From Isoetes taiwanensis (Eukaryota > Streptophyta > Lycopodiopsida > Isoetales > Isoetaceae), in NCBI GenBank assembly GCA_021234155.1, contig JAJEKV010000013.1, forward strand, positions 7,815,682-7,879,681: DNA of 64,000 bases. Reading direction: 5' to 3'. A program made the translations under genes and the position numbers. This document shows positions 12,975-25,660 of the stretch, in pieces; the first letter of the stretch is position 1; each line of letters starts with the position of its first letter. The notes beneath the pieces were generated by a model. That model was not told the DNA's origin, did not search any database, and was given only the letters and a program-made list of their open reading frames with translations.

Positions 12975-13835
12975 ACCCTTTCAATGCATTCAGGTCTGTC
13001 AGTCTCTGCAACAGATTTTTCCTTCGTATTATGTCAAATGTCTTTTTGAAATCTATAAAACAACACACCATCTTTTTATTTTGTCCCCTCGTTTTTTCTA
13101 TGAAAATCCTAAAAGTGACTAGGTGGTCAGTTGTAGAATGATCGGATCTAAAACCTACCTTCCCTATATGCTCTCAATTGCCCTGCTTCCATCCAATGTC
13201 TGAGTTTTTTATATAAAATCTTCCAAACCACTTAGCAAAGATTGAACTCACCATAAAGGTTATGTCATTACCTTGCTCTTTTTGGCTGCCCCTTTTGTGC
13301 AAGGGTATAACCTTGTTGTATTTCCATTTTTTTAGTATCCATGTATGCACTATTTTATGGAAGATCCCTGCTATTACTGATTCGCACACTTTGACATCTC
13401 TACTGTCAGCCGCATAGGTCTAGCACCCTATTGTTGCACATCTTGTGCAATGCTGCTATGAACTCTTGTTGTGTGAAACATAGTTTGTGTTTCTCTTCAA
13501 TATAATGATCGGAGCTGATCCTATCCTATATAACCTTTCGAAATACTATTCTCAGTCAATTCTCTTATTCCCTTCCTCCTGACCTAAGTCTTGCTCTCAT
13601 TTCCTGCAGTTTATTTCGGCCCAAAACCTTTTGGGTTGTTCTTTCAGCATGCTTGCTAGGTCCCATATCATTGTATCAGATTCTGATTCCTTTTTTACTT
13701 CAGTCTAAATATTTTTAATGTTCCTCTTGATATGAGTTTGACCCTCTGATTTCTTTTCTACTCCAATACGAGTCTTCTTTCTTTTTTGGTTCCTGCATTC
13801 TTCATCAAACCAAACCACACTCATGCCGTGAATGC
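12975..13835 (-). pseudogene. LINE reverse-transcriptase fragment, minus strand
   Basis: Reading the minus strand from high to low coordinates gives WFDEECRNQKRK near 13800 (the usual link between endonuclease and reverse transcriptase), KRFWAEINCRK near 13620, then WKYNKVIPLHKRG and SSIFAKWFGRF (13230-13340), and CCFIDFKKTFD near 13060. These are successive blocks of a LINE reverse transcriptase. Several stops and frame changes interrupt it and the YADD region is missing, so this is a decayed fragment. The copia 3' LTR abuts its left edge. Confidence 0.75.
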
Positions 13836-14576
13836 TTATCCCCTCTTTCTTTTCCTTCTCTACCTCTGGCACAATCTGCACAAAACATTTTCACCGGTTT
13901 TGAGATGAATTCCATGATGATAAGGAGAATATAACTGCACATTAGCACAAGGACTTAATCCTCGATATAATTCAAACCGCATTTTTTCCTTTGACTGGAT
14001 AGAGCTCGATTTATTCCATTTTTACGTTCTTTATTAGGAATAAGAAATTAGCATGTTCTATACAATATATTTTTTGGATGATTGAGATCTATCGTGGATG
14101 TCCTCTGGACGAGTGAAATCACCCCTGCAACTATGCATCTCGTCAAATGATCACGATTGAGATTTTTTCTTATTGAAAGTTCTGGCCGTGATATCGACAG
14201 TAAAAAATAGGGACTGCAAATGAATGTGCAGTTGTTTATTTGATTCCTTACCAAGTTGCCATCACTATCCAAAACCAAGAAGCGTCTTTGATAACCTCAT
14301 TAACTCTCTGTATCCAATTTCAATTGGTAATAGAAATGAAGCAAAATTTGGAGGAAGTAAAACTTTTACAGCCTTCAACTGTTAAAGTCAAAGGTGAAAA
14401 GTTGGGTACAATAGAACATGAATTGATATACCAGTTAAACTACAAAATCGTTTGGAGACACCTTGCTAGATGAACATAATTTTCTTCTAATGCCTCCTAA
14501 TTAGAGACTTTAATCTAATGGATGGAATGGGAAATGATCTGCGTGGTCCACGGTAAGCCTATGCTTAGGTATCCTG
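13836..14576. other. No gene recognised
   Basis: AT-rich sequence between the LINE fragment and the inverted repeat. Open frames at 14048-14278 (-) and 14240-14473 (+) are short, overlap each other and carry no motif I recognise. Confidence 0.5.
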
Positions 14577-15034
14577 ACCTAATTAGTTTTAAGGGAAATT
14601 TATGAAAATGCCTTATATTTATACAAAATTATGAAAATGTCCCTATTTAAAGGTAGTTTTGATAGAAATGACTATAACTTTTTGTGATGATCCAAATGGG
14701 AATGTATCCTTCAAATCATTATAGGTGAGAATAGCATCTTCCTATTAAAGATAAAATCACTTGAATTAGAGTCTGGAATCTTAATTTATGATCTTATAAA
14801 TTCGTAAAAAAAAATGTCTATAAAAGTAACATAATTTGTGATTCCGATCTCCGATTCAAGTGATCTTAACTTTGGGGAAGGTATCATTCTCATATGCAAT
14901 AACTCTGAAGGACGCATTTCATTTGGATCACCACAAAAAGCTTACAATCATTTCCATAAAGGATACCCTTCAAACAAGGGCATTTTTTAATTTTTCCATA
15001 AATATAGGCGTATTAATGGCCCTAATTTTAATAG
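14577..15034. repeat. Large imperfect inverted repeat (foldback or MITE-like)
   Basis: The left arm (about 14579-14795) and right arm (about 14845-15034) are reverse complements at very roughly three quarters identity by eye, around a short spacer. Matching blocks include GTGATGATCCAAATG against CATTTGGATCACCAC and AATCACTTGAATTAGAGTC against the complement of GATTCCGATCTCCGATTC. The ends CTAATTAGTTTTAAGGG and CCTAATTTTAATAG are also mutual complements with mismatches. It carries no coding sequence. A foldback element or an old MITE fits best; I could not define a target duplication. Confidence 0.65.
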
Positions 15035-15223
15035 CTTAAAAGGGGGTTTCAAATGGCAGTGAGCCTAGGCAACTGGCTGGGAAGGTAGATCGCAGACAGA
15101 CATCCGTGGATTTCACAAGTATTATTATTAACTTGCCCACATCAGATTCCATCACCTATTTGCAGACTTCAAACATCCATACGAAAAGAAAAAAGAACAA
15201 AGTCAAAGAGCTTATCGGAACAT

Positions 15224-16880
15224 GTTTTTTTCAAGGATATCAAACTTTATTAAAAGTCACAAGCCAAAAGACAATTACAACTGCATAGGCAGGATAAAAA
15301 TCTCAGAGGATAATCATGACCACTAGTCTGTGCATAAGACAATCCCCCCAAATAAATCTCAAAGAATGTCGTCTGGCAGGAACAAGCGAAGAACAATAGT
15401 AGGCCTTAGCAACTCTATTTCGAGCTTTCTGGAGGACAGCAGCAACAGAAAATCCAAGCCCCTAAAAATACACAATCTTCTTGACTTCCAGATACAACAA
15501 CCATCCTGATGTTAAATGAAAGGCTTGGCTTCATAGCTTATTCCAAGAATCCAGATATATAGCCAAAGGCACTTGCTAACTTGTCAACGTGACATGAAAA
15601 GAGAAAGCAACCAAGACCAAATCGGCTGGAGGTGATCACGTAAAAAGAAACAATGCCAAATAGTCTCATCCCTCTGCTTGTATAGCGAAAGTGCTGACAC
15701 TCGAGGATTGAATATGTGGACAAGCACATTGACATCGAGGGCATCTATGAAGAATCTGCCACCAAAGCACAACCACCTTAGGATGAAGTAGCTTATCCCA
15801 AGCCCAAGTGCACATACACCTCCAACTAAGAGACGGGTGCTGAAGGGACCACTTAGTGGATGGTAGAAGGATATCACTGTTGACAAGCAGCTTATGCATA
15901 GAGTTCACAAGCCTATGTTCATGAATACCTTGTTGGGAAATCCACATGCACACTTTAATAGGCTCTGGAACAACAAATGGCAAGCAACAACATTTTGCCA
16001 AATAGGTCTATTCCATTGAGACAAAAAGAATTTGGTTTGAAAGACCTCCCAACTGGCCAGACCTCCCAACTGGCCAGACTCTTGCTAAGCTCCAACGTCG
16101 TTGAGTTGACAGATGGACTGAAGCACAAAGTTGAAAGATTATTTTCCACAGGTATCCACCAACAAGGAGCACTCAGCTGATGACATGCAACAGGATTAAT
16201 ACGAAATAAAGTCTGCACTATTTTCCAAGACTCCAAGCCTTTCAAAAAAGAGGATGCATTAGAAAAGGGACATAGGAGAGGTTTTAATGAAGTTTTTCCA
16301 AAAGGAACACAATGTGCAAGCGACTGCTTCATCAACCGCAATCCAGGTGAATCAACCATATCCTTAAGAATCCTCCATATGAACTTAGAAATCATAACCT
16401 TGCTTTGCAAGTGGAAGTCTATCATACTCAAGCCACCAATAAATCTTGTCCTAGTGCATTTGGACTATGCAATCTTCACCATACCATGCTCTTCATTTCC
16501 ACTACAGATAAAATTACGGACGATGGTAAATATCACCTTAAAATTTGCCTGAGAAGCCAGAAGGGTAGATGCCATATAAACATAGGAAGTACTTAGAACA
16601 TGTTTAGCAACAGTCATTCGCCCTGGCAAAGATAGCTTAGCAGGATTTCACCAAAACACATGCTTTCACAACCCTTCTTTGATAATATCCCAAGCATCTG
16701 AAGTAGAAATATGAAAGCCCAAAGGATGACCCAGAAGTTTAGTGGTCTTTCCATGAGGAACATGACGAAACAGACAAATCATTGCCTGAGCGTGAAGCAC
16801 GTAGCGATGCACGAATCATTCAGAACAATCCGATTTGAGAATAAGAAAAGCGGCAGGAGCTGTGGCTAGTATAACATGTG
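15224..16880 (-). pseudogene. 5'-truncated L1-type LINE, minus strand
   Basis: On the minus strand this reads the C-terminal part of an L1 ORF2: KLLGHPLGFHIS and RMTVAKHVLST (16600-16720), FICSGN and SMIDFHLQSKVMISKFIWR (16390-16500), then KLLHPKVVVLWWQILHRCP and DETIWHCFF (15660-15790), which resembles the zinc-binding RT-associated domain of plant L1 elements. A short T run at 15224-15231 on the plus strand could be the remnant of its poly(A) tail. Frames are broken at several points. The core reverse-transcriptase motifs lie outside the fragment. Confidence 0.7.
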
Positions 16881-17389
16881 TAACAACCGATTTGAGAATA
16901 GGAGGAACGACATGAACTATGGGCTCGGACGACCTTGATGTAGGGTTTATTCGCACCACGGTTAGGTTAGATTAAATTTGCAATTTTAATTGATATTATC
17001 TTCATCCTACAAGTTAAATTAGTATTCAATAAAAGTATTTGGCTAATGGTTGCCGAGCCCTGCATGCTCGAGCGGTGGTGGGCGAGATGGTCGTGATCAA
17101 AGTGGACATGGAAGGGAGGGGCGTGGAGATGAAAGTGTCAAATGATAATGAAGAGGTAAGCAGTTCCAAATTTGAATTTTTCCATATTGCAAGAATGTTT
17201 TCAGATAGGGAATGGGGAATGTTATATAAATTTCTTATTCTTAGCCACTTTTCCTTCACATACCTTGGCAGTCTGTTCGGGCCACATGTGCTCCCCATCC
17301 CCCCTTTCCCAGTGCACGCGTGCACTTGTCTCAGTTGCGGTTGGATTACAAGCATGCCGAAACTGATGTCCAGATGCTCTTGGCCGGCC
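16881..17389. other. No gene recognised
   Basis: It holds overlapping open frames on both strands (17039-17392 plus, 17026-17355 minus) without recognisable motifs. The plus frame may be the decayed upstream part of the LINE that follows, since its last part (SRCSWPA and on) runs into it. Confidence 0.4.
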
Positions 17390-19478
17390 TAGAGGGAATT
17401 CTCCAGCTTCCACGCTGCAATAACAAAGAGGCCAGTTGGTCAAAGTGCTTTTGACTGTTGGTGAGAGATGCTTTGGCAAAAGTTGTTCACACATAACATC
17501 AGAGGCTACAATCTTCTCATATAACCAGTGGTTTGATGTTGAATGCATGGAGCTCAAATTATGGCTTCAACAGGTTACTGATCATCCCTTTAAAATCAAA
17601 CAAACCGTATGTTTCTAAAAGGCAAGAAAGCAAGATACATCACGGAGAACCACCAAAGGGAAATGTTCTACCTCTTGGACCGTTACTCCAGGACATTCTA
17701 GAGAATGGTCCTGCACAAATCCTTGCAGCCCACATGAAATATTAGCCTTTAACAGTGGGTACAATATTTGCACCAACTCTATGATCCTCTCGTAGTCCAA
17801 ACAGAGGTATTCACATAGATAGGCCCGATATTTAAAATCACAGAAGCAAACATCTCTCGGGGCCTTCAGCGTCTCGCCAATGGCAAGACCGGACTTGGAC
17901 GAAATGCAAGCATAGTTGTTCAAATGGGCAAGGCCACTAATAGTGTCCATCCTCACTGCACTATTCAACAGGACCTTGCAGGAAGGATTTTTAGACAATG
18001 GACCACTAGTAGGGTAGCTCCCATCAATAAGGCAGGGAACCCACGTAGCCCTACCAACTATAGAACAATTGGTCAACTCCTCCTTTGCAAACTTGATGGC
18101 CGCCATTCTGGAGCAATAATTGACGAGGTGGGTTGAGGAAACAGAGCTATGAGCCCTCCAAGCAGTAGGATTCAGACCTCGACACTCCACCATTGATCAC
18201 ATCTTCACACTCCGGCCTTGGTTAAGAATAGCAAAAATCGACGACAGGAGCTCTACTGCTACTCCGTTGACTTTGCAAAGGCTTATGATTATGTGCCTCA
18301 AGAAAAGTTGTAGAAGAGATTAAGACAGCTGATAGCCCCTATGGACTTCAGAAAATGCGGTGTACAGGTTGTATGAGACTTGCTCAGACCGACTGACATC
18401 GACATGATGACCTGTCAATAGTAGTATTGGGGTCCAACAGAGATGCCTGCTTTCTCCAACATTGTTTCACCAGGACATTGGCCAGCTAGAAGGGTGGCTT
18501 ATCGATCATGGGGTTAACAGAGCTCAGCTTGTGCACCATATTATTAAGCAACTCATATATGTCGATGATGTTGACCATTTGGCCCATAGTGCGAAAGACA
18601 TGCAGCAGCATTTACATGTCCTAAACACTTTCTGCCGAGTCACGGGAATGCGAGTCAATTTGGCCAAGACTAAGATATTAGTTGTCTCATCTCGCACCAC
18701 TCAAGGCTTCCCTCATTTACTTATTAGGAGCAAAATGTAGAGGTAGCACCCACCTACAAGTACTTGGGCATATAATTCCCCACTACCATATACTGGGATA
18801 CTTCCATCCAATTACGGGTGATAGTAGGTTAGAAGGCACTGTATGCGACGCAGAACAACAGTTATAAGGCATAGCACATGATTGGGCTCATCTATCACAC
18901 TTGCATGGTTTTAGTGGAGCTCATTCTTTTATAGGCGGGTCGAAGCCTGGGGACCGGTCATATCCCTGGCCACTTGGAATGAACTACAGCAGGTACAGAA
19001 GGCTTTTCTAGCTCGACACTTGGGGTAAAATCACATTCCCCTACTAGATCCTTTTGGAAGAGGTAGGTTTTTTACCTTTATGACGGACATCACTCTACCA
19101 CCACATTCTACCTCCAGAGGTAGTTGGTACGGGAAATGATCAGCTCCCAAACATGACTTATACAGTGGCCATGGATCCGCATCACCTCAAAGCATGTTGG
19201 AAGAAGAGGCAGAGCTCAGTAGTTCTCTCGATGGATTGTGCAAGAGCGCAGGTGCATATAGGTGAAAACCGAAGAGGACCACCATAACTTACAACACTAC
19301 CTCAATGATTGCTTCCTCAACAAGCTTTGGGATGTTGGCGCCTTGAAATAGGTTAACTCATCACACTAGTAGCTCTAGGTCAATCCAACGCTTGCATGGG
19401 GTCCATAGTACTACCTGTGTACACATCTCTCACTGTAAAATCACAGGTTGATAGCGTCAATTCACACAAATTAAGATG
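17390..19478 (+). pseudogene. LINE copy A, part 1: reverse-transcriptase region
   Basis: Plus-strand LINE in several broken frames: NQWFDVECMEL (17528-17560), KADVSRAFS-like and LFKWA blocks (17850-17960), LNRTLQEGFLD (17960-18000), TSRVAPINKAGNP..NYRTIGQLL (18005-18090), the finger/palm block VDFAKAYDYVPQEKL (18260-18310), YVDDVDHLAHSAKDMQQHL (18555-18630), GMRVNLAKTKILV (18645-18690) and YKYLGI (18755-18775). From about 19385 it aligns with the 3' part of LINE copy B (TTACCTGTGTACACATCT against CTACCTGCGCACCCATCT). It stops where a hAT-like element enters at 19487 and resumes at 25661. Confidence 0.75.
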
Positions 19479-19486
19479 GGCTTGAG
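19479..19486 (+). repeat. Left 8-bp target-site duplication of the hAT-like element
   Basis: GGCTTGAG directly precedes the left terminal inverted repeat. The matching copy GGCTCGAG, with one difference, follows the right end at 25653-25660. Eight-base duplications are typical of hAT transposons. Confidence 0.7.
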
Positions 19487-19576
19487 CAGGGTATAAATTA
19501 AGAACTTTGTTAATCCTAAAGCATGAATTTGGTTTGGCTATAGTTGCATGGAATTCCTCTAATTCCTAACTATGCT

Positions 19577-20153
19577 TGAAGAATATTCATGCTAATCCAT
19601 AGACACCAGTTAAGACAAAGAGAGCAGAAGGGAATACATGATCACCAATGTCAGGGTTGTGCCACAATTCTCATACAGTGATGAAATAAACATTAGTTGG
19701 AATGCATATGCTTATGCAATGGTTTTAGGGGTGTTGCATGAATGCAAGGTTAACCAGGTTATACTATTTAAATATATTATGGTTGGGGTTGGACTATCTC
19801 GGTCCAATGCCTTGGAGCCAAATCCACATTCAAATGTGGAAACTACTTGTTACCATGGAGATTCGCCCAGCAATGCACAGAGCGGCCGGATCTGGCCGAA
19901 ACGGCCGGATCCATGTAATATAAAATGAAGAAGAAGTTGATAATAGGATAGACAGAGGTTCTAGCTGTTCAAGGGGAACAGGCTCGGGCTATCGACCTTT
20001 AAACCATTGATTCTCTCATTGCATTGTCATTATGATTTGATATTACTTGAATTCATATTATTTCTGAAGACAATGGTTGCATAGTGTTATTAGATGAATA
20101 ACTTGTGCATCTTGATATCTAGTCGACTAACTCATCAAGTACAATTTCTTTCA
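19577..20153 (+). repeat. 5' LTR of the first young copia element
   Basis: Starts TGAAGAATATTCATGC and ends ATTTCTTTCA; 577 bases. It is nearly identical to 24787-25346 apart from one block of about 19 bases in a GGCCGGATC-rich stretch and a few small differences. High identity points to a recent insertion. Confidence 0.92.
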
Positions 20154-20155
20154 TT

Positions 20156-20167
20156 TGGTATCAGAGC
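20156..20167 (+). other. Primer-binding site (initiator Met tRNA)
   Basis: TGGTATCAGAGC begins two bases after the 5' LTR end. This is the usual copia/gypsy primer site for plant initiator tRNA-Met. Confidence 0.9.
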
Positions 20168-23100
20168 TAGAACATGTCAACTAGGCTAGGAGCTTCTCTA
20201 CTAAGTATTGTTGAAGTGTTTAAAAGGTACAGGGGGATTTCAAGTATGGAAAGAGAAAATTAAAGAAATACTGGAAGTTGAAGGCTTATGGATATATGTC
20301 AATGGAGATGATGAAGGAAAGGAACAAGTCCGTGAAACAAGCAGCAAGAATGAGGATGTTGTTGTCACTGCTGAGAGTTCAAGCTCGAAAGGAAAAGGAA
20401 CATCTAGTTCCATAGAGGTAACTAGTAGTGATGTTACTGCTGTTGCTAAAATAATTGAAGCAAAGAGTATCATTACTGTTAAGTTAGGATCTAGCATTAC
20501 GCTAAAAGGTGGGAGGAATGAGCGAGGGCATTTGGCATTATTTGATAAAGACATATGAGAATAAAACATCCTCCCAATTTGGATGTCTTTGGATAGGGAG
20601 TTAAGAAACCTAAAGTTTCATGATAATGATGATCTTCTTGAGTTCTTTCGGAAGCTAGATATCACAGTTCTAGAGACTTGGGGCGGTGGCACAAGTATCA
20701 CTCAAGATTACCAGGTAATGACCATAGCAAGAGCATTCTCTAATTTTGAAAATTTATCTACCTTAGTAAGGAATGTAGCAAAAAATAGAGATCATGCTGA
20801 GCTGATGGTAAAAACAGAATTGAAGCAAAAATCATTAACTAGTGGTAATGTAGATACCACTGAAATCCTTTATGCTGGAAAAGGGAAAGTTAAAAATTAT
20901 GATAAAAGCAGACTTGGACCATGTTACACATGCAATCAGTATGGACATTTAAAGAGCAATTGTCCTAAGGGCACACAAGAAAGCAAATGCTATAATTGCA
21001 ATGGATTTGGCCACATGGCAGCAAACTGCTCAAGTCCAAAAGATCTAAATAGGGGAAGAGGCCGAGGATCTGATAATTTTAGAGGAAATTCCTCAAGGGG
21101 AAGATCTCAAAATTTTAGGGGAAGGGGCAGGGGGAGAAATACTGCAGTAAATATGGCAAAATCTGTCACCATTGAGGAAGAAAAGGTAGAGGACGAAAAT
21201 ATTGAGGTATGTCTGAATTCTAGCATTAGCAAATCATCAAGAGAACTAGATTCTAAAGCTGACATGTTTGTTCTAGATTCAGGAGCTGAAAGATCAGTGA
21301 TTAAGGACTCTAAAAATCTCAAAGAGAAAGTAATTAAAGGATCCAGCTATGTTCAAATGGGAGATGGCAATTTGCAAAGGGTGGAAGTGGCTGGGATTCT
21401 AGAAATTTTTGATTTGACTGGAAAGCCAGTAAACTTAAAAAATGTCTTGTGTGTTCCCTCTATTATTAGAAATCTGATTTCTATCAGTCAACTTGTTGAT
21501 CTTGGTGATAAAGTATGCTTTGAGAAAACTCAATGTAAGATCTATTTGGATAATACATTGAAATTTTTAGCTAAAAGAGTTGGAAATTTGTTTGCTCTCA
21601 ATGATACAAAATGCCTTGACTCAATTAATGCAGTGTCAGCTGTAACATTAAGAAGATGGCATGAGAGACTAGGGCATACCAATATAAACAACCTTAAATA
21701 CATAGCCAAACATAATATGATTCTGGCTGAAGAAGAAAAGGAGGATGATTTCATGTGTGAAGGATGCATGTTGGGAAAGCATACAAGGCTGAAATTTGTC
21801 AAATCAAACAAGAGGGCTAAAGACATCCTAGAATTAATATATACTGATCTGTGTGGCCCAATAAATATCACAAGTTTGACTGGGAAGAGATATTTCATCA
21901 CCTTCATATATGATTTTTCAAGGAAAACCACTATTAAGACATAAGGATCAAGCATTTTCAGCATATAAGCTTTTTGAACAGGAAGTTTAAAGACAAACTG
22001 GAAAAAAGATTAAATGTGTTAGATCTGACAGGGGTGGTGAGTTTTTATCAGGGGCATTCAACAACCACTGCAGAGAACATGGAATCAGAAGGCAACTGAC
22101 TTGCAGATTCACTCCTCAGCAAAATGGCATAGCAGAGAGGAAAAATAGGACCATTCTCAATGCGGTTCGATCCATGCTCAAGCAATCATGTATGCCTAAT
22201 TTCTTGTGGGAAGAAACGGTTAAAACAGTAGTGCTTTTGCAAAATAAGCTTCCACCTGTAAGTATTCAAGGAAAAACTCCTGAAGAAATGTGGAGTGGAA
22301 ATACTCCTTCCTATGAAATGTTCAAAACCTATGGTTGCTTAAAATATGCTCATATTCCTAAGGAATTAAGGAAGAAGTTAGATAATAGGGCCATTAAATG
22401 CTACTTGGCAGGATATGATGAACAGTCAAAGGCCTATAGGATGTATGATCCTGAGAACAGACAAATCATTGTCAGCAGAGACGTGGTATTCAATGAGCAC
22501 ATGGTGTATAAAACCAGAAATCAAGTGCAACAGGAAATATTAAATAAAGATATCAATTGTTCAAGTGATGATTTACACAAATCAGATAGCTTGAATAATT
22601 TTGATGATGAAAATGATGTGGCAAACAATGTTCAACAAAATCCAGAGATAATAAATGCAGATCATGATGAGACTGAGGCAGAAATGGAGCAAGAAATTCA
22701 AGGGGAAGATAACACACAGGTGGCTCAAAGAGATAACTCTGATAATGTAGAAGTTCAGCAAGAAATAAGGAAAAGAAAAACAGAGGTAGAAAAGTTAAAG
22801 GAGACAATGGAGGTAATGAAAATGAATCCTGAAATGTATGGCAGAATGGAGCATGGCAGGAGCAGGAGATTACACAAAGAAGATGTAGACATTTACCAAA
22901 TTATGGCAATTCTTGACCCTGACATACCACAGTCCTATGAGGAAGCAATGAATTCAGAGTATGCAGACCAGTGGAAAGATGCAATGATGGAAGAACTTTC
23001 AGCATTCAAAAGAACACAGACCTATGATGTTGTTAACCAACTTGAAAAGAAAAATGTAGTGGGCAGCAAGTGGCTATTCAAAATCAAAAGAGGCATTAAT

Positions 23101-23511
23101 GGTGAAGACAAATTTAAGGCAAGGCTGGTAGCACAGGGATTTACCCAAAGAAAGGGAATAGATTATGAGGAAACATTTTCTCCTATAATAAAGCTAACAA
23201 GCAGTAGAATTCTCATGGCATTTGCCAATGCAAATAATCTAGACATGCATCACATGGACGTGAGCACAGCATTTTTGAATGCAGAATTGAATGATGATGT
23301 CTATATGAAACAAGCACCAGGATTTGAAGTTCCAGGAGAAGGCATGGTATGGAAACTTAATCGTGTTGTGTATGGTCTCAAACAGTCTCCTAGATTGTGG
23401 TATCAATGCATAGATAAATATCTTCTAGAACAAGGCTTCACAAAGTTTTTGAATGATGGAAATTTATATATTCTCAATAAAGGAGGTCAGTTTTGTATAT
23501 TGGCATTGTAT

Positions 23512-23821
23512 GTTGTGGACTGCTTCTAAAAGGATTGTATTTCACATGGCAAAGTCTTGGCTAATATGGAATGTATGGAAGCGAAGGCGAAGAAAGGTCT
23601 TTTATGATAAGCGTATTTCTTCTCAGGTGGTGCTTCAAGAAATTCGTAAGAAGTTGTATAATTGCTTTCGGATCTCAATTGGCACGATCGTATTAAAATT
23701 CCAATATGGAGTGATCATCTAAAAGTGATTGATGCTTGAGGGACATTTCTTACTTCTGGAAGTACTTTGTAATATTTTGAGTGTATAATATGAAGTAAAA
23801 CACGTTCTTCAAAAAAAAAAC
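23512..23821 (+). mobile_element. 5'-truncated L1 LINE inserted in the copia element
   Basis: About 300 bases interrupt the copia reverse-transcriptase region next to its conserved Asp motif. The frame reads KSWLIWNVWKRRRRKVF and SSQVVLQEIRKKL, a familiar C-terminal signature of plant L1 ORF2, then a short 3' UTR and a 10-base A run at 23812-23821. It is therefore the last part of an L1, 5'-truncated as is usual for target-primed insertion. The exact left edge and target duplication could not be fixed by eye. Confidence 0.75.
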
Positions 23822-24786
23822 ATTCTAGTGCCAAGCAACATGGAAATATTAGATCACTGCAAACAGATACTTACCAGCAAATTCAAGATGACAGATCTGG
23901 GAAGGCTCAGGAAATTTTTAGGCATGGAAATATCAAGGAATAAAGGAGAAAAACTACTAAAAATATCTCAAACCAGCAACATAGCAAGCATGCTTAAGAG
24001 ATTCAATATGCTGGACTGCAACATTGCAAGAACTCCCATTGTTCAAGGTTTGAAACTATCTAGTGATGACAGTCCTAAAACTCATGTTGAGCAAATGGAT
24101 GGAAAAAATACCCTATATGGAGCTTATATGTTGTTTGCTATACATAGCTAATTGCACGAGGCCAGAAATAGCATTCTGATCAATCATCGGCGATTTTGTA
24201 ACAACCACCGCGAAAGCATTGGACCATAGCAAAAAGAGTTTTGAGGTATCTATACTCAAGATCAGGGGTTGACATTTAGCAATGATGATCTAATACTTAA
24301 GGGATATCGATCTTGATTGGGGCGATGATATTGACACAAGAAAGTCTACCTCTGGATTTTGTTTAATGCTAGGAGGAGCTGCAATAACTTTAAAAAGCAA
24401 AAAACAGTCAAGTGTTGCCATGTCAACAGCAGAAGCAGAGTATAATGCAACAACAGCTGCAAAAGAGATTGCTTGGGTTAGAAGATTACTTAATGAGCTA
24501 AAAGTATTTCAGAGATTGCGTACAACTTTATATTCTGATAGTATGAGTTGTATTGCAATCACAAAGAATCCAGTGTTGCATCAAAGAACTAAGCACATTG
24601 AGTTGCATGTTCATTTCATCAGGGAAATGGTCGCTAAAGGTATAGTGACAGTTGAATATATTTCTACACATGAGCAAGTTTGACATATTGACTAAAGGCA
24701 CCTTGAAAATTAAGTTTCAGAAATTTAAGAACATCCTGGGAATTCAAGAATGCAATGATAGTAATGGAGTTAGCATGAAAGGGGAA

Positions 24787-25346
24787 TGAAGAATATTCAT
24801 GCTAATCCATAGACACCAGTTAAGACAAAGAGAGCAGAAGGGAATACATGATCACCAATGTCAGGGTTGTGCCACAATTCTCATACAGTGATGAAATAAA
24901 CATTAGTTGGAATGCATATGTTTGTGCAATGGTTTTAGGGGTGTTGCATGAATGCAAGGTTAACCAGGTTATACCATTTAAATATATTATGGTTGGGGTT
25001 GGACTATCTCGGTCCAATGCCTTGGAGCCAAATCCACATTCAAATGTGGAAACTACCTGTTACCATGGAGATTCGCCCAGCAATGCACAGAGCGGCCGGA
25101 TCCATGTAATATAAAATGAAGAAGAAGTTGATAATAGGATAGACAGAGGTTCTAGCTGTTCAAGGGGAACAGGCTCGGTCTATCGACCTTTAAACCATTG
25201 ATTCTCTAATTGCATTGTCATTATGATTTGATATTACTTGAATTCATAATATTTCTGAAGACAATGGTTGCATAGTGTTATTAGATGAATAACTTATGCA
25301 TCTTGATATCTAGTTAACATTAACTCATCAAGTACAATTTCTTTCA
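24787..25346 (+). repeat. 3' LTR of the first young copia element
   Basis: 560 bases, preceded by the purine tract GAAAGGGGAA and followed by the target duplication ATGCT. It pairs with 19577-20153. Confidence 0.92.
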
Positions 25347-25660
25347 ATGCTTTAGCTAAAGCCTCTAAAAACTTAAGCAAAGACCTAGTCAAATCTATAA
25401 GGATTTCAGAATTTTACCAAATATTTGTAAAAATTGAACTAAAACTACTAAAATCTGGGTAAAGCAAGAAAGAACTCTGAAACATTGTTGATACTTTGGC
25501 AAGCCTTAAAAAATATTCAAATAGTTTCATTTTTATTTAGCTAAACTTTTCTATTTTTTAAGATTTGTGCCCTATAAAAAATTGCCAAAACCCTATTGGT
25601 CAAGCTCAAATTTGAGCCAAATGGCGAAGAATAGCTACTAATTTATACCCTGGGCTCGAG

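Larger units (their letters stand above)
19577..25346 (+). mobile_element. Ty1/copia LTR retrotransposon (young), with nested L1 fragment
   Basis: It has two LTRs (19577-20153 and 24787-25346), a 5-base target duplication ATGCT (19572-19576 and 25347-25351), a primer-binding site complementary to initiator Met tRNA (TGGTATCAGAGC, 20156-20167) and a polypurine tract before the 3' LTR (24777-24786). Internal parts in copia order: gag (from about 20215) with two CCHC zinc knuckles near 20925-21035, protease (LDSGAE, near 21275), GAG-pre-integrase (about 21640-21800), integrase (about 21830-22500), reverse transcriptase (about 22960-24150) and RNase H (about 24360-24690). A 300-base L1 piece is inserted in the reverse transcriptase. 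There are also several other breaks, so it looks dead but recent. Confidence 0.93.
19487..25652. mobile_element. Non-autonomous hAT-type element split by a copia insertion
   Basis: The 14-base terminal inverted repeat CAGGGTATAAATTA begins at 19487 and its exact complement ends at 25652. It is flanked by 8-base duplications (one mismatch) inside LINE copy A. Without the copia insertion the element is about 391 bases (19487-19576 plus 25352-25652) and has no coding capacity, so it fits a hAT MITE. Family assignment rests on TIR form and duplication length; no transposase is present. Confidence 0.7.

Noticed and set aside
17615-18193. 192-residue minus-strand open frame
   Set aside because: The plus strand of the same bases reads LINE reverse transcriptase, so the minus frame is a shadow.
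20240-20569. Minus-strand frame inside the copia gag
   Set aside because: Shadow of the plus-strand gag, which carries the recognisable motifs.
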